Positions 41,800-52,715 of a stretch of 64,000 nucleotides of DNA are shown here, piece after piece; positions within the stretch are counted from its first letter, which is position 1, and every line of letters starts with the position of its first letter. The stretch lies in the NCBI GenBank assembly GCA_032622095.1, contig CP136061.1, positions 198,630,935 to 198,694,934 on the forward strand. The letters run 5' to 3'. The stretch is from Siphonodentalium dalli. Lineage: Eukaryota; Mollusca; Scaphopoda; Gadilida; Siphonodentaliidae. The translations under genes and the position numbers were made by a program. The notes below the pieces were generated by a model. It made no database searches, had not been told where the DNA came from, and saw only the letters and a program-made list of their open reading frames with translations.

Positions 41800-44700
41800 T
41801 TATATGGGTTAACTGGTTTGATTAATCAATGAGATTTTTCGGCCGGTGTAAGTTTACTGTTTACTGTGTATCTGGGTACCCCCAGAAATCGACGAAATAT
41901 GACGTCACGCGATGCCAGTGTGTGTACCAATTAGCCGCGCTGCGTGCGCTAAGCATGTCGACGAAGGTAATTAGTGGTATAGCGGTATAAATGCGTTGGC
42001 CATTACGGCTGTGAATTATCTTTGATAGATGTTTGTGCCTATATAATTTAACGTGGGCTACATCGTGCTAATGAAGATTGGTTTCATTGAAAACATCACA
42101 TGGACATCTGAATGTGAATGACGAGTAGTGTTGCTGTATTATTTATAAAATGTATGTGTCATAGGGTGTAGGTATACCAACAGTCATGTCAATATGGATA
42201 TCAAAAGGCATATGAATAAATGCGTATTGTGTACTGCTATATATAGGTTCTTATTGCTATATTTGACATGATTATTGGCGGAAATTTTTGTTGATTGTAT
42301 AGTATTAGGGGAGTGCAATTGACGCATGGAATAGTAGTTCTATCTATATTGTAATGATAATATTTGATCGCGCATTGTCACGCGGCTCTGGTTATCTTGG
42401 CGGTGGGGGGGGGGGGGGGGGTATGTATACAATATCGTCATGTTGGGAGATATTTTGCATGGTGATCTATATCGGTAGCATTGTATATGAATGGTAATTG
42501 TATGTTCCTATTTAATTGTATTGATATATTTGAACAAAATGTGTTTCTGACGTGATATTTTGTTCCTGGACAAATTATATCGGAAATTTGTATTCCGTTG
42601 TCCTATTGGAACAACTCGATGATTGTACGTGTGTGGGATTTGGATGAAGAAACTTGATGCTTCTATATACGTGGGTTCTATACATCGTTTCGCCTTAATG
42701 AATAGTAATGGTAGTATGAACTGATGTTGGACATGTGTTAATTTGAGTTATAAGATCCGATATAGGGCGTATATGAATATGTTATTAATGACAGTTAATC
42801 ATTGGCAAGTATATTTGACAATAATATATGGGGTAGGGAAGAATATGAAAAATATTGCTTAAGGACTGACAATATTTGTGTCGTTTGGGATAAAGTGCAC
42901 ATGGTGAGCCTATTTTGGCACTGTATATGCACATTTTGGTAAGCGGCGGTATTGGGTGAAGTTTGTACGTGAATTTCGTGTTCACGTGTATTGGATTTTT
43001 GTTTTATGCACGATATAGATGCATGTGGGGTCCGTGTATTGCGCGTTACATGTATGTAAGAGTGAGCTTCAGTTAGCTCTGTACATGTATCTGGGATTTT
43101 TATGCACGATTGTGCACTGTGTGTTCTATACATGTTAAGTTAACTGGGCCTTGATTGGCCGTTAACATGTACGTTGTATTTGGAGATTTTCTTGTGGAAG
43201 GGGGTTTGGGTGTTATGGAAATTGGATGGGGAATTGTATCTCACTAGATACGTGGGGGGGGGGGGGGTTAGCGTACTAAATCGTTAAGGAAGGTTCACCT
43301 ATCGGTGTTCATGTCGTAATAATTGGTGTGTGTGTGTGTCACTTAAGTTTGATATTATGATACACTTGTGAGGTTGTGAACCTTGGTTAATTATTTCATC
43401 TAAATAGGATTATTTGAGTTTGATGAATAATTATGGATAGTTTTGGTTATGTTATGAGGCAGAAAAATTGGCTGGGTAATGTTTGTTTATGTTATTAGTT
43501 TATGTTGAAATATTCCTATTTATTGATATGATACTTGTGTAACATATTTTTATTGTATTTATTTATTTTATTTTTTTGAGGGAAGCAAGTTTTAGCCCTG
43601 TGTGCATGGTGCACCGATGCACACTGGACTTGCCAGCATTGAGTTATATCTGATTATTAGATGATGTTTAGTGTGTTTATTTATCATTGGATATTATGTT
43701 TAGATGTATCGAAGAGATATCGCTTGATAGCTGGTTAGATGTTAGCGGGAACAGGGGTTTGTAATATATATTTGAGATAGATAGTGCCTAGCATGTCCCT
43801 CGGGAATCTTCGAGAGTGCTTGCTTGGTTCCAACATCGGAGAGTGCTATAAGAAGATGTTGGTGTGACTGCTGCCCCTGAAGAATTCGGACCGTCCCTGG
43901 ATCAAGAGCTGGCTTGCATTCTGCAAGCTGGCACGGTGTTTAGCCAACAATAACATGAATTGAATTGTTTTTGTGGTTATTCACCGTGCTAGCCTGTAGA
44001 AATAACATCTTGCTGATAAATTCAGTGAAAAGAAATGTTTTTTTTGTTGTTTTTTTTGTTGTTGTTGTTATTGTTGTAATCGTGGTAATGGCCCAAAGGT
44101 GTTAATATTGGTTGAGCTACAAAGAGTAACTTTTGTAAACGTGCTAAATCGCCAAAGATTATTTAATTATAGTCTAAGATTGGTTGAAATGTAAAGAGAT
44201 AAATATATTATTAGACCGCTGCCAAGAGTTCAATACTGTTATTGATTGGATTATCTAAGTTTTAGAATGAAGAGCGTTTGTTTGTTCGAGGGGGGGGGGG
44301 GGGCGGTGTAATGGTGACTTTCATATTAGGATTGGGAAATACTGAATATCTGGGTGATGCATGCCGTGGTTAATATTCCACACGCCATATAACAAAAGGC
44401 GTTTAGTGGCAGTTTTAGGGTGTCATGAACTAAAATAAGGTCGGACAAATGTCCGTTACAATGAGATAGGGATTGGGGAAGTGTTGTTGATGGGATAAAT
44501 GCCGTGGTTTATGTACCAATCGCTCTATAATGAAGAGCGTTTGTTTGTTCGAAGGGGGGGGGGCGGTGTAATGGTGACTTTCATATTAGGATTGGGAAAT
44601 ACTGAATATCTGGGTGATGCATGCCGTGGTTAATATTCCACACGCCATATAACAAAAGGCGTTTAGTGGCAGTTTTAGGGTGTCATGACCTAAAATAAGG

Positions 44701-45530
44701 TCGGACAAATGTCCGTTACAATGAGATAGGGATTGGGGAAGTGTTGTTGATGGGATAAATGCCGTGGTTTATGTACCAATCGCTCTATAATGAAGAGCGT
44801 TTTGTGGCGGAATTGGGGGGGGGATATTGAGGGAAATATGCCGTGATTATTGTATCAACTACTATATAATATATATAGTGTATTGTGGCGTTGGTGGGTG
44901 GGGGTGTCTACATTGAGGGATAATATGCCGTGGTTTCTGTACCAATCGTTCTTATGATAAAGAGCGTTGTTTGGCAGGAGGGGGGGGGGGTGGTATTGAG
45001 GGAAATATGCCGTGATCACTGTATAACCTACTGTATAATATATAGTGTATTGTAGCGTTCGTTTGCTATGTCAATGAATATATGATTGAGTTAAGCATAT
45101 TGGAGGGAATGGAAATGTAACTGAGTCATGAACGGGAGTTTGCGATATTTCGGAGATTGGTGCGAGAGACAATGATCGACATATTGGCATGTTTCGTGAA
45201 TAAACAATTTGTTCAAAGACGCCGAGTGTCAGTCATTAGCGAAAGATATATATTACATGTCGGTTAAATTTACTTCGGCATCATGACTCAATGCACACCT
45301 GTTAGCGATAATTGAATTAGAGATTTGGGAAACGAGATGATGCCCTGTTTAATGATCATACCACTGGTGTGAATGAAGTTTATCGTTTGGGTGTCTATCT
45401 CTGTGCCGAAGGGGGTGGGATGGGAGAATTGCAGTAGGGTTATGCCTTTGTAAGACCTGTTTTATATAATATTAATAAAAGTTATGTAAATTATCTATCA
45501 TTAGTGATTGTGAGATACTTTGATACATGA
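41800..45530 (-). other. ERV-2 pol-env gap: non-coding, tandem repeats and six G tracts
   Basis: No gene in ~3.7 kb. On the given strand G runs of 17 (42405-42421), 14 (43254-43267), 14 (44290-44303), 10 (44554), 9 (44815) and 11 (44980) occur; in the element's RNA they are C tracts. A ~262-bp unit is tandemly repeated at 44267-44529 and 44530-44789, with diverged thirds after 44790 ('ccgtggtttatgtaccaatc'). A normal gypsy-like element has env next to integrase, so this is an insertion or expansion. Confidence 0.75.
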
Positions 45531-47123
45531 CTATGAATGTTCGATATCAGTTGTCATCTGATATAAATCATATGTTTCCGTACTTTCGTTTGACCAATTT
45601 GTCGAACGGCTGTCGGGTGATGTATATTGGAAGGAATTAGAAAACGATGAATCTTTAGGCGTGTGTTTGGAGTATGGTGAATATATTTTACGATGCCGGC
45701 CGCGTTTGTTATCTGCGCGATCAGATTTTGTGTCTGGCGTTGTACGAAAAGAATTTTGCGTAATTAATTTGTGTTTTATGATATTTGGTTCCTGTGTTTG
45801 GGGCCTAGATTGGTCGCTGGGTGAAAAATCCGGGGGTGATTGGCTGTCTGTTTTATTAAAATGTTTCGAAGCCATGAGTCTGTTGGCTAATTCAGCCAAT
45901 GGTATTGAAGAGCTGTCGTCTGTGTTTGAGCGCTCAAGTTGAGCGCGCTTAATTGCCGTGGTTTTGAGGTCATCGTCTGATTCCAATGTGGATTGAGAGC
46001 TATTATTATCGACACTGGCTTCACTCGGTGGAAATGCAAATCGATTATGTCGTTTATTTTTTAAGTGATTGGGAATTTGAGGTGTAGGCCAATCAATGGG
46101 GGATGGTTTGATGTGTTTAGCATGTGATTTTGTTAATTTAGCAGATAGGTCATGTCTTAATATGTAAGATATGGGGCCTGTCTGTTTCAAGATACGCCAA
46201 AACGGCTCATATTTAAATGAAAATTTGTGATTTGGTTGGTGGATTTTGTAATAGACGGATTGGCCTATTTTAAAGGTTGGAATAGATCCACCTTTGTTCT
46301 GTTTGTGGTTGCGAGAGGCTGTTTCGAGAAGAGATTTTGTAGTTTTAAAAATAATGTGTTGATTTTGAAGCGTGGTGGCTAAAAAATCCTCTCCTAAATA
46401 CTTTTCTCTGTGTGTTAAAATTCGGTCTATGCTTATCTGTGGTTCTCTAAAAAAAGTTAGAAAAAATGGTGAATGTGTATGTACACTGGAACAATGGAAG
46501 TTCATTGCTTGTGATGCATAATTTAGATATAGGTCCCAATTTTCTACATTTGCTTGGGTGATTGTTGAAATGATTGATGCTAGACTTCTATGCGAACGTT
46601 CTGATTTACCGTTACTTTGGGGTCTGTAGAACGAAGTGAGGCGGGTGATTGATATGGTAATATTTACAAAATTCAGTGAAGGTAGAGTTTGCAAACTCGG
46701 ACCCATTATCTGTTAATATTTCTTCAACTGATCCAAATAAAGTGAAATACTCTGAATTCAATCTTTCTAAAATTGTATCCACCATTTTGTTAGGTAATGC
46801 GTATGCTAAAGTATGTAATGAAAATTGATCAATAATAGTTAAGATAAATCTATTTCCTGACTGTGTTTTGGGGGAAAATGGTCCCATAAGATCGATAGCT
46901 ATGAGTTGTCCTGGCCTTGATGGGGCAGTGACTGGTTGAAGCGGGATTTTTGGATTATAAGCATTTCGTTGTCGGCATGTATGACAATTGTTTATGTATG
47001 TGACAATTTTTGCAAACAACTGAGGTGTGTAATATCTGTTCCGTATGGTCGCGTATAGCGATTGTACCGCTCTATGGCCGAGACTGTGATATTGGGATAT
47101 AACTTCTTGTGCTATTTTGTCCG
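45531..47123 (-). pseudogene. ERV-2 integrase, two frameshifts
   Basis: HHCC zinc domain (YHSLGHRA ... CHTCRQRN) at ~46960-47100, DDE core with Asp in IAIDLMGPF and LTDNGSEF and Glu in NGKSERSH, then an SH3-like part (SVYYKIHQPNHKFSFKYEPF) and a Ser/Asp-rich tail to 45531. The pol frame is lost in a TA dinucleotide run at ~47125-47138, and again in a G3 run (given strand) at 46643-46645 between the second Asp and the Glu. Motif order is that of gypsy/errantivirus integrases. Confidence 0.82.
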
Positions 47124-50100
47124 TTATATATATATACGTAATTTAGGTATGTCATTATATATTGATATATAGTGTAGGATACCATCTTTGAGAATAAAGG
47201 TTTTTGCTAATTTTTCGGGTATATTTGTTGATTGCATTTGTTTGATAATCTCGGAGATTGTGTGGTCTCCTGATTGTTCATCTCTTATATTAGTTATAGG
47301 AGGAAGGACCGGGCTGTCGTCGAGATCAACTGGTGGTTCGGAATCCGTTTTCTGTTTTGTTTTTTTTGTTTTTTTTGAAAATTCCTGAATATCTTTCATG
47401 TCAAGTATATTAATATCCTGTACAAGGGGATTGGTGGGTGGATTTGGGTCGCTATCGGTGCAAGAATTGATGCACGGGTGTGTGTCGGGGTTTATCCGAC
47501 TGCAAAAATCTGCCGTAACATTGTTCGTGCCTTTAATATAAGTAATTTTTGGGTTCAATGCTGATATTTCCAAAAACCATTTTTGAATTTTTGTGTTTAT
47601 CAGATCCTGTTTTTTAAACATGTGGATGAGGGGTAAGTGATCTGTTTTAATCTCTACTTGGGATCCTTGTAAGTAAAATTTAAATTGCCTTGCAAACGTA
47701 TATATCGCGAATGCTTCTTTTTCCGTGACAGAATAATTCCTTTGTGATTTGTTAAGTTTTTTACTGGCGAACGCGATTGGTAGTTCAACGTGTTTATCAT
47801 CTTGGCTATGAGCATATTGTGATAGTATCGCCCCGATACTATGTATAGATGCATCTACTGTCAGAATGAACAGTTTGTCGGGATTTGGGTAAGCTAAGAT
47901 GGGGGCGGTTGCTAAGCTTTCTTTAAGCGCGTCGAACGCTGTTTGGCACGGCGCATCCCACACAAATTTAGCATATTTGGCTGTGAGTTTGATTAAAGGC
48001 AATGCCGTCGATGCGAAAGTAGGAGAATATGACCTGTAAAAATTAAGAATTCCCAGTAATCTGCGGACTTCTTTAACTGATTTCGGAGGTGGTAAAGACT
48101 TGATAATTGAAATTTTTTCAGGGTCAGGGGATGTGCCCTTGTCAGAAATAATATGCCCTAAAAATTTAACTTGTGGTTGGCAAAATTTAGATTTTGATAG
48201 TTTAACTATTAAGCCGTATTCCCTGAGTCTGTCAAATAATTTTGTGAGCTGCTGTATATGCGTTTGAGGATCGGAGCTATGACAGATCAGGTCATCGACA
48301 AATCCTTCTACAAATGGTAAATCGTGTAGGGCCATGTTCATGAGTTTTAAAAAATACCCTGAGCTCGAGACATATCCCATCGGGGCTCTTTGATAACTGT
48401 ATTGTCCTTCGGACGTATTCATAGTTAATATGGGAACATCTTCGGGTACGACTCCAATAACATGATAAGCATTTGATAAATCAAAGATACTGAAAATAGT
48501 TGAGCCGAGTAACTTGGACGATATTTCTGTAAAACTAGGCATAGACCATTTTAATGGAATGGAAACATCATTGAGTTTTCTGAGATCGATTACCAATCGA
48601 TAATTGGGAGTACCATCGGGATTGGGTGTGGCTTTGCGTATGAGGAGACTGGGAAATCCCCACGATGAGTGGGCAGTTGGTCTAATAATATCTGCGTCTA
48701 ATAATTTTTTTATCTCAGCAGCCATAATTCGCTGTTTGTTCAGTGGTGTCGGATATTTTTTGCAAAAAATAGGTAAAGTATTTGGTTTGAGGTCGATTTT
48801 CATTTTAATTTTTGGACAATATCCTATCTTGTTTATGTCATTTGTAAAAACATCAGGGTATTGTGATACTAGTTGCAATATCTGCTGTTTAAGGTGTTGA
48901 GGTGCCACGATATCATTGACAGATATAGGTTGAGTCTTGGTGACTGGAGGGTTAATGTCTTGCCGGTCACCTATGGTGTTTATACTGTGTTTGTTTGGCG
49001 GAGATGAGTTAATGTTTTGCTCATCGGATGCCGTGCATATCATTTGCTCTTGAGTGCCAAATGCTTGTGCTATCACACGGCCTTTCCTAATGGACATATG
49101 TGACGCCGATTGGTTTTCTATCATGACGCAAATATTGGGATTATTTGCATCTGCTAGCGTGTCGGTTACATGTACATTTGGTTCGTGTTCGAAAATGGAC
49201 ATGTTACCTTTGCCTATTCGGATTATAGGTGTGTTAAACATATCATTTGGCCCTATGAGTCTGCCTGTTATGATGGCGCATGAGTGGGGTGATAATGAAA
49301 CGTTATTTGTTGATCGGATGAGTGATGCAATGTGACCATCCCTTAACATCGGGTATAATTGATTCTGTATTCTGAATTTTTCTAGATCAAAGTAAAGTCT
49401 AATACTGTGTTGTTTCATAAAATCGCGCCCTAAAATGCAAGGACGTGACAAGGTTGCACATATGACAAATTTGTGAGTAAGAATGAGTTTTCCGATTCTA
49501 AATGTGAGATGTGTGGATCCAAAAACTTTCATTGGTGTACCATCGGCTGATGTGAGTAACACATGTTCTTTAATTAAAGGTGGTCGATTTGGCATGGATC
49601 TATAAATGTCGTATTTCAAGCAACTGGTGGTTGCCCCGGAGTCTAATAGTGATCTAATCCGTTGTTTGTGTATTTTAATGATAGTTGAGCATGGTGTTTG
49701 GTTTAGAGCACCATCTGTCATATCACTTGGATATTTAAGTACTGGTATAGTGTGTTGTATGGGTTTGACTGGTGGTATTATAGGGTTAATTGCAGTATTG
49801 GAATGTGATTCGCGAGAACTGGTGCATGTTGATTTTCTTTTGGATGATGAGTAAGAATTAGTAATGTGTTGGTGCTTGGGCTTTTCAAGGCGATTCAGGG
49901 TTTTAAATTGGGGAGGAAAGGTTAAATCCAGAAGTGGTGAGATAGACTTATTGGAAGAATTATGAAATCTGGGTTTCATAGAGGAACACCTGCTATGGCA
50001 GAAAGTGGTATGTGTTACATGCCTGTGGCGAGGGAGATCAAGTGGAGACCGCGTACGGTAATTAATATATCGTTGGTTTTGGCAGTTTGGTGGTAGCGTG

Positions 50101-50282
50101 GGGTAATGATTAATGGACTGCAGCTGTGAATTATAGACTCTATGCTTTTGAGATTCGTATGTTCGATGATTTTTAGCATATCTATGATTGTGGTTGTATA
50201 TTGTGCTAATTTGATGTGTTATTGGACTCATTGCGTTGCGTTGGTGGGTGGGGGTGAAATTTTTGATGCAATGAGTCCTCAT
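47124..50282 (-). CDS. ERV-2 Pol: protease, reverse transcriptase, RNase H
   Basis: 1052 codons from ATG 50282, whose ATGA overlaps the gag stop, but a -1 frameshift just upstream is the likelier entry. Protease with LLDSGATTSCL near residue 210 and CILGRDFM; RT with PNYRLVIDLRKLN, Asp in IFDLSNAYHV and FVDD near residue 660; RNase H with ILTVDASIHS, a VTEKEAFAIY Glu motif, KTDHLPLIH and NVTADFCSRI. The ~200 residues before protease are basic and His-rich. Ends in a TA repeat before integrase. Confidence 0.9.
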   Translation of the reverse strand: MRTHCIKNFTPTHQRNAMSPITHQISTIYNHNHRYAKNHRTYESQKHRVYNSQLQSINHYPTLPPNCQNQRYINYRTRSPLDLPRHRHVTHTTFCHSRCSSMKPRFHNSSNKSISPLLDLTFPPQFKTLNRLEKPKHQHITNSYSSSKRKSTCTSSRESHSNTAINPIIPPVKPIQHTIPVLKYPSDMTDGALNQTPCSTIIKIHKQRIRSLLDSGATTSCLKYDIYRSMPNRPPLIKEHVLLTSADGTPMKVFGSTHLTFRIGKLILTHKFVICATLSRPCILGRDFMKQHSIRLYFDLEKFRIQNQLYPMLRDGHIASLIRSTNNVSLSPHSCAIITGRLIGPNDMFNTPIIRIGKGNMSIFEHEPNVHVTDTLADANNPNICVMIENQSASHMSIRKGRVIAQAFGTQEQMICTASDEQNINSSPPNKHSINTIGDRQDINPPVTKTQPISVNDIVAPQHLKQQILQLVSQYPDVFTNDINKIGYCPKIKMKIDLKPNTLPIFCKKYPTPLNKQRIMAAEIKKLLDADIIRPTAHSSWGFPSLLIRKATPNPDGTPNYRLVIDLRKLNDVSIPLKWSMPSFTEISSKLLGSTIFSIFDLSNAYHVIGVVPEDVPILTMNTSEGQYSYQRAPMGYVSSSGYFLKLMNMALHDLPFVEGFVDDLICHSSDPQTHIQQLTKLFDRLREYGLIVKLSKSKFCQPQVKFLGHIISDKGTSPDPEKISIIKSLPPPKSVKEVRRLLGILNFYRSYSPTFASTALPLIKLTAKYAKFVWDAPCQTAFDALKESLATAPILAYPNPDKLFILTVDASIHSIGAILSQYAHSQDDKHVELPIAFASKKLNKSQRNYSVTEKEAFAIYTFARQFKFYLQGSQVEIKTDHLPLIHMFKKQDLINTKIQKWFLEISALNPKITYIKGTNNVTADFCSRINPDTHPCINSCTDSDPNPPTNPLVQDINILDMKDIQEFSKKTKKTKQKTDSEPPVDLDDSPVLPPITNIRDEQSGDHTISEIIKQMQSTNIPEKLAKTFILKDGILHYISIYNDIPKLRIYI

Positions 50283-50291
50283 CTGTTTAAA
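50224..50291 (-). promoter_or_regulatory. -1 ribosomal frameshift signal (slippery T TTA AAC plus 11-bp stem)
   Basis: Minus strand: heptamer TTTAAAC at 50291-50285 in gag register (TTT TTA AAC AGA TGA), six-nt spacer, then GGACTCATTGC (50278-50268) exactly complementary to GCAATGAGTCC (50234-50224). Frame, heptamer, spacing and stem all fit a standard -1 site. Pol is in the -1 frame. Confidence 0.85.
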
Positions 50292-51420
50292 AATTGGTTG
50301 TTATTTTGAGGCCGACGTCTGCATTGGTCTGTGGTATGATTGTTTAATCTGCAGTATGTACAGAATAGGGGTCGTTGAGCTGTTGTAGTATATCTTGCAT
50401 CCATGGTCTGGATGCGGTTTGGATGGGAGACCCTTGGTTCAGAGTAGGGGTGGTGAGAATTTGAAGGTTGGCGCCTGTGGGGGTGGTCATTGATTCGGTG
50501 TCTGTCTTTGGATTGACGGGGGTTGTAAGTGGATTGTGATGGCCCTCTTGGAATGTGCCGATGGTTATTGTCGATATCCATTGGTTGAGGGGATTGTAAC
50601 TGTGGGAATTGGTTATAATCATTATGATGTTCACCGTAACGTAAGCGATAGCGTTGCCGAAGGTTCATTTCGCGTAGGGCGATAACAGTAGCTCTATCAA
50701 GCGTTATGGGGTCGTCTTTGAGAAGCCTGAATTTAATACTAGAGTCGCGAATACCGTCGGAAAAAAATGCTACTAATTGTGTTTGCACTGCTCTTGTGTT
50801 AATTTCATCAGTATACGCGTGTTTAGCAAGGGTACGTATGCGTTCTGCAAACATGGCAATTGTTTCCGTATCTCTCTGCCTAATGGCTCGTAATGAGGAA
50901 ATGGCTTGAGGCGAATCAGTTATGGAACTGAATAATGAGCGTAACTGTGATTTCAGATCGGTCCAGGTGAACGTGAATTTTCCGTCTGTGTTATTTTCAT
51001 TTATGAAGCGTTGAATAAATTCAGAAACTTGAGATTTACATGTCTGAGCGGCAATTTTTATGATAGTCTCATCTTGTGCCGAAATCGCGCGGGAGTATTT
51101 TTCCACCGCATGGACCCATTGGGGAAAAGCGTCAGGCTTGCCATCGAAGGGTTCAATAATGGAATTCATTCCCAGCAGTGCTGTTATTGTTGTCTGTGTT
51201 TTTAAACTTTCAGTCTGGTCGCGGATAGAACTAGTGAAATGGCTAATTTCATGGGTAAGCCGTGACAATAGCAAGTTCTGATTATCTTTGCCCATTTCAT
51301 TAGTAATGTCTGTGTGGGGGGTCTGGCGGTTGATCGGTCCGTTTCCCTGTTTAATTCAAGGTGATGCTGATAATTGGTTGGATGAAAATAATCGCTGCTC
51401 TGCGGAGGTGGTGACTCCAT
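50279..51420 (-). CDS. ERV-2 Gag with CCHC knuckle
   Basis: Main open frame from ATG 51295: capsid-like region (FDGKPDAFPQWVHAVEKYSR ... LRAIRQRDTETIAMFAERI) and a C-terminal zinc knuckle CTYCRLNNHTTDQC (C-x2-C-x4-H-x4-C) after a basic, Pro/His-rich linker. A second ATG at 51420 begins ~30 plausible residues (ESPPPQSSDYFHPTN) in another frame that would run into gag across a C6 run at ~51314-51320; the true N-terminus may lie there. Confidence 0.8.
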
Positions 51421-51434
51421 TATGTTATTAAGGA

Positions 51435-51926
51435 TTAACGGTGTCTGTTTTGGGATCTATGGTATGGGTGCGAAATATGTTGTATTTTTTTCCAAGTGCC
51501 GTGGCGGTGTATTATGCGATTCAGGTGTATTTGACACGATTCAGGTGATTTATTAGGATGTTTTATGGGAATTGCCGCGACTATAGAGTTGACGATAAGT
51601 TTTGGATAATCCGTAAAATGAGCCGGAAATGTATGCCACTCGTTCCAAGAATCTAGTGTATGTCCTGAGTAGTTATTTGTAATCATACAACGCACGTATA
51701 AGCGGATTGTATCTTGCGTTATATCAATGCGAATGGGATTGCAATATTTAATGAGTTGTGGCGATAAAGTTATTTGGTGGGGTAAAGCGTATCTACAGTA
51801 AGTTTTAAAATGAAGAACTGAATGTTGTTTGTAAGAGGTGGGTGGTATGGGCTGATCGTTTGAAGCATGTATTGTAGTAGGATGGGTAGGTAGTGTAGGT
51901 GTAGTAGAATCAGGTGATGTGTCCAT
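51435..51926 (-). CDS. ERV-2 leader ORF, function unknown
   Basis: From ATG 51926, 163 residues: Thr/Pro/Ser-rich start, then a globular-looking part (HFKTYCRYALPHQITLSPQL ... ). It lies between the candidate env splice donor (52011) and gag, so it would be on the genomic RNA. No family recognised. Could be an accessory protein or the N-terminal part of an original Gag separated by mutation. Confidence 0.4.
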   Translation of the reverse strand: MDTSPDSTTPTLPTHPTTIHASNDQPIPPTSYKQHSVLHFKTYCRYALPHQITLSPQLIKYCNPIRIDITQDTIRLYVRCMITNNYSGHTLDSWNEWHTFPAHFTDYPKLIVNSIVAAIPIKHPNKSPESCQIHLNRIIHRHGTWKKIQHISHPYHRSQNRHR

Positions 51927-52252
51927 AACCCACGTGAAAAAAAAGGAGTAAAAGAATGCTAAAAATAGGGGGTGTGCAATTTGACAGCAAATGGGAAAGA
52001 AAAGATGGTCACTCACCAATTTCCGAGAAGAATAATGTGCACAAGTCTGTGATGATGAATGATGTATAGAATGTTCTCGTCGTGGTTATTGGAAGCCGAA
52101 GGATGTCCAAATCGGATGTTAAAGTTTATGTGGATCTGAATCTGGTCTGCAAGAGGCGTGAGTAGTAATATTTTTTTTTTTTAGCTGGATACACGATGTG
52201 AGCTGGTTGTATAAGAATAAAAGGTTGATTCGTCTATATCAGATGAGTATGT

Positions 52253-52530
52253 ATGCGGTCCTGTGTGTCCGAAGGGTTGGTGTGCGGTCCTGTGTGTCCG
52301 AAGGGTTGGTGTGCGGTCCTGTGTGTCCGAAGGGTTGGTATGCAGTCCTGTGTGTTCGAAGGGTTGGTGTGCGGTCCTGTGTGTCCGAAGGGTTGGTATG
52401 CGGTCCTGTGTGTCCGAAGGGTTGGTATGCGGTCCTGTGTGTTCGAAGGGTTGGTGTGCGGTCCTGTGTGTCCGAAGGGTTGGTATGCGGTCCTGTGTGT
52501 CCGAAGGGTTCCTGTGTGTCCGAATGGTTG
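52253..52530 (-). repeat. 29-bp minisatellite in the ERV-2 leader, ~10 copies
   Basis: Unit 'ggtcctgtgtgtccgaaggg' plus 'ttggtgtgc'. 29 is not a multiple of 3, so all three + frames show the same Cys/Val-rich peptide in turn; none is a gene. Confidence 0.9.
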
Positions 52531-52689
52531 AGTTATTGATGACCGGTGCAGTGGTCTAGTGTATGAGACTGTCTATCCGTGGCTGGAGTGTAAGGCTGTA
52601 TCCCCGTGGTTGAGTAGCGGTTTGAGATTGTTTCTGCTCTGTAGTGATCGTCTAGTGGCCGAGACTTCAAGTTGTGTGGTGAGACGTAG

Positions 52690-52706
52690 AACTGCTCATG
52701 GCACCA
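52690..52706 (-). other. Candidate ERV-2 primer binding site
   Basis: On the minus strand TGGTGCCATGAGCAG begins 9 nt inside the 5' LTR. TGG is the expected complement of tRNA CCA, but I cannot match the rest to a standard tRNA 3' end with confidence (first six bases fit tRNA-Gly only). Confidence 0.4.
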
Positions 52707-52715
52707 TTAATACTA

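Noticed and set aside
45661-45942. + strand frame opposite the ERV-2 integrase tail
   Set aside because: Shadow of the minus-strand coding sequence.
52198-52559. Cys/Val-rich + frames
   Set aside because: 29-bp minisatellite gives the same peptide in three frames; it is the leader of a minus-strand element.
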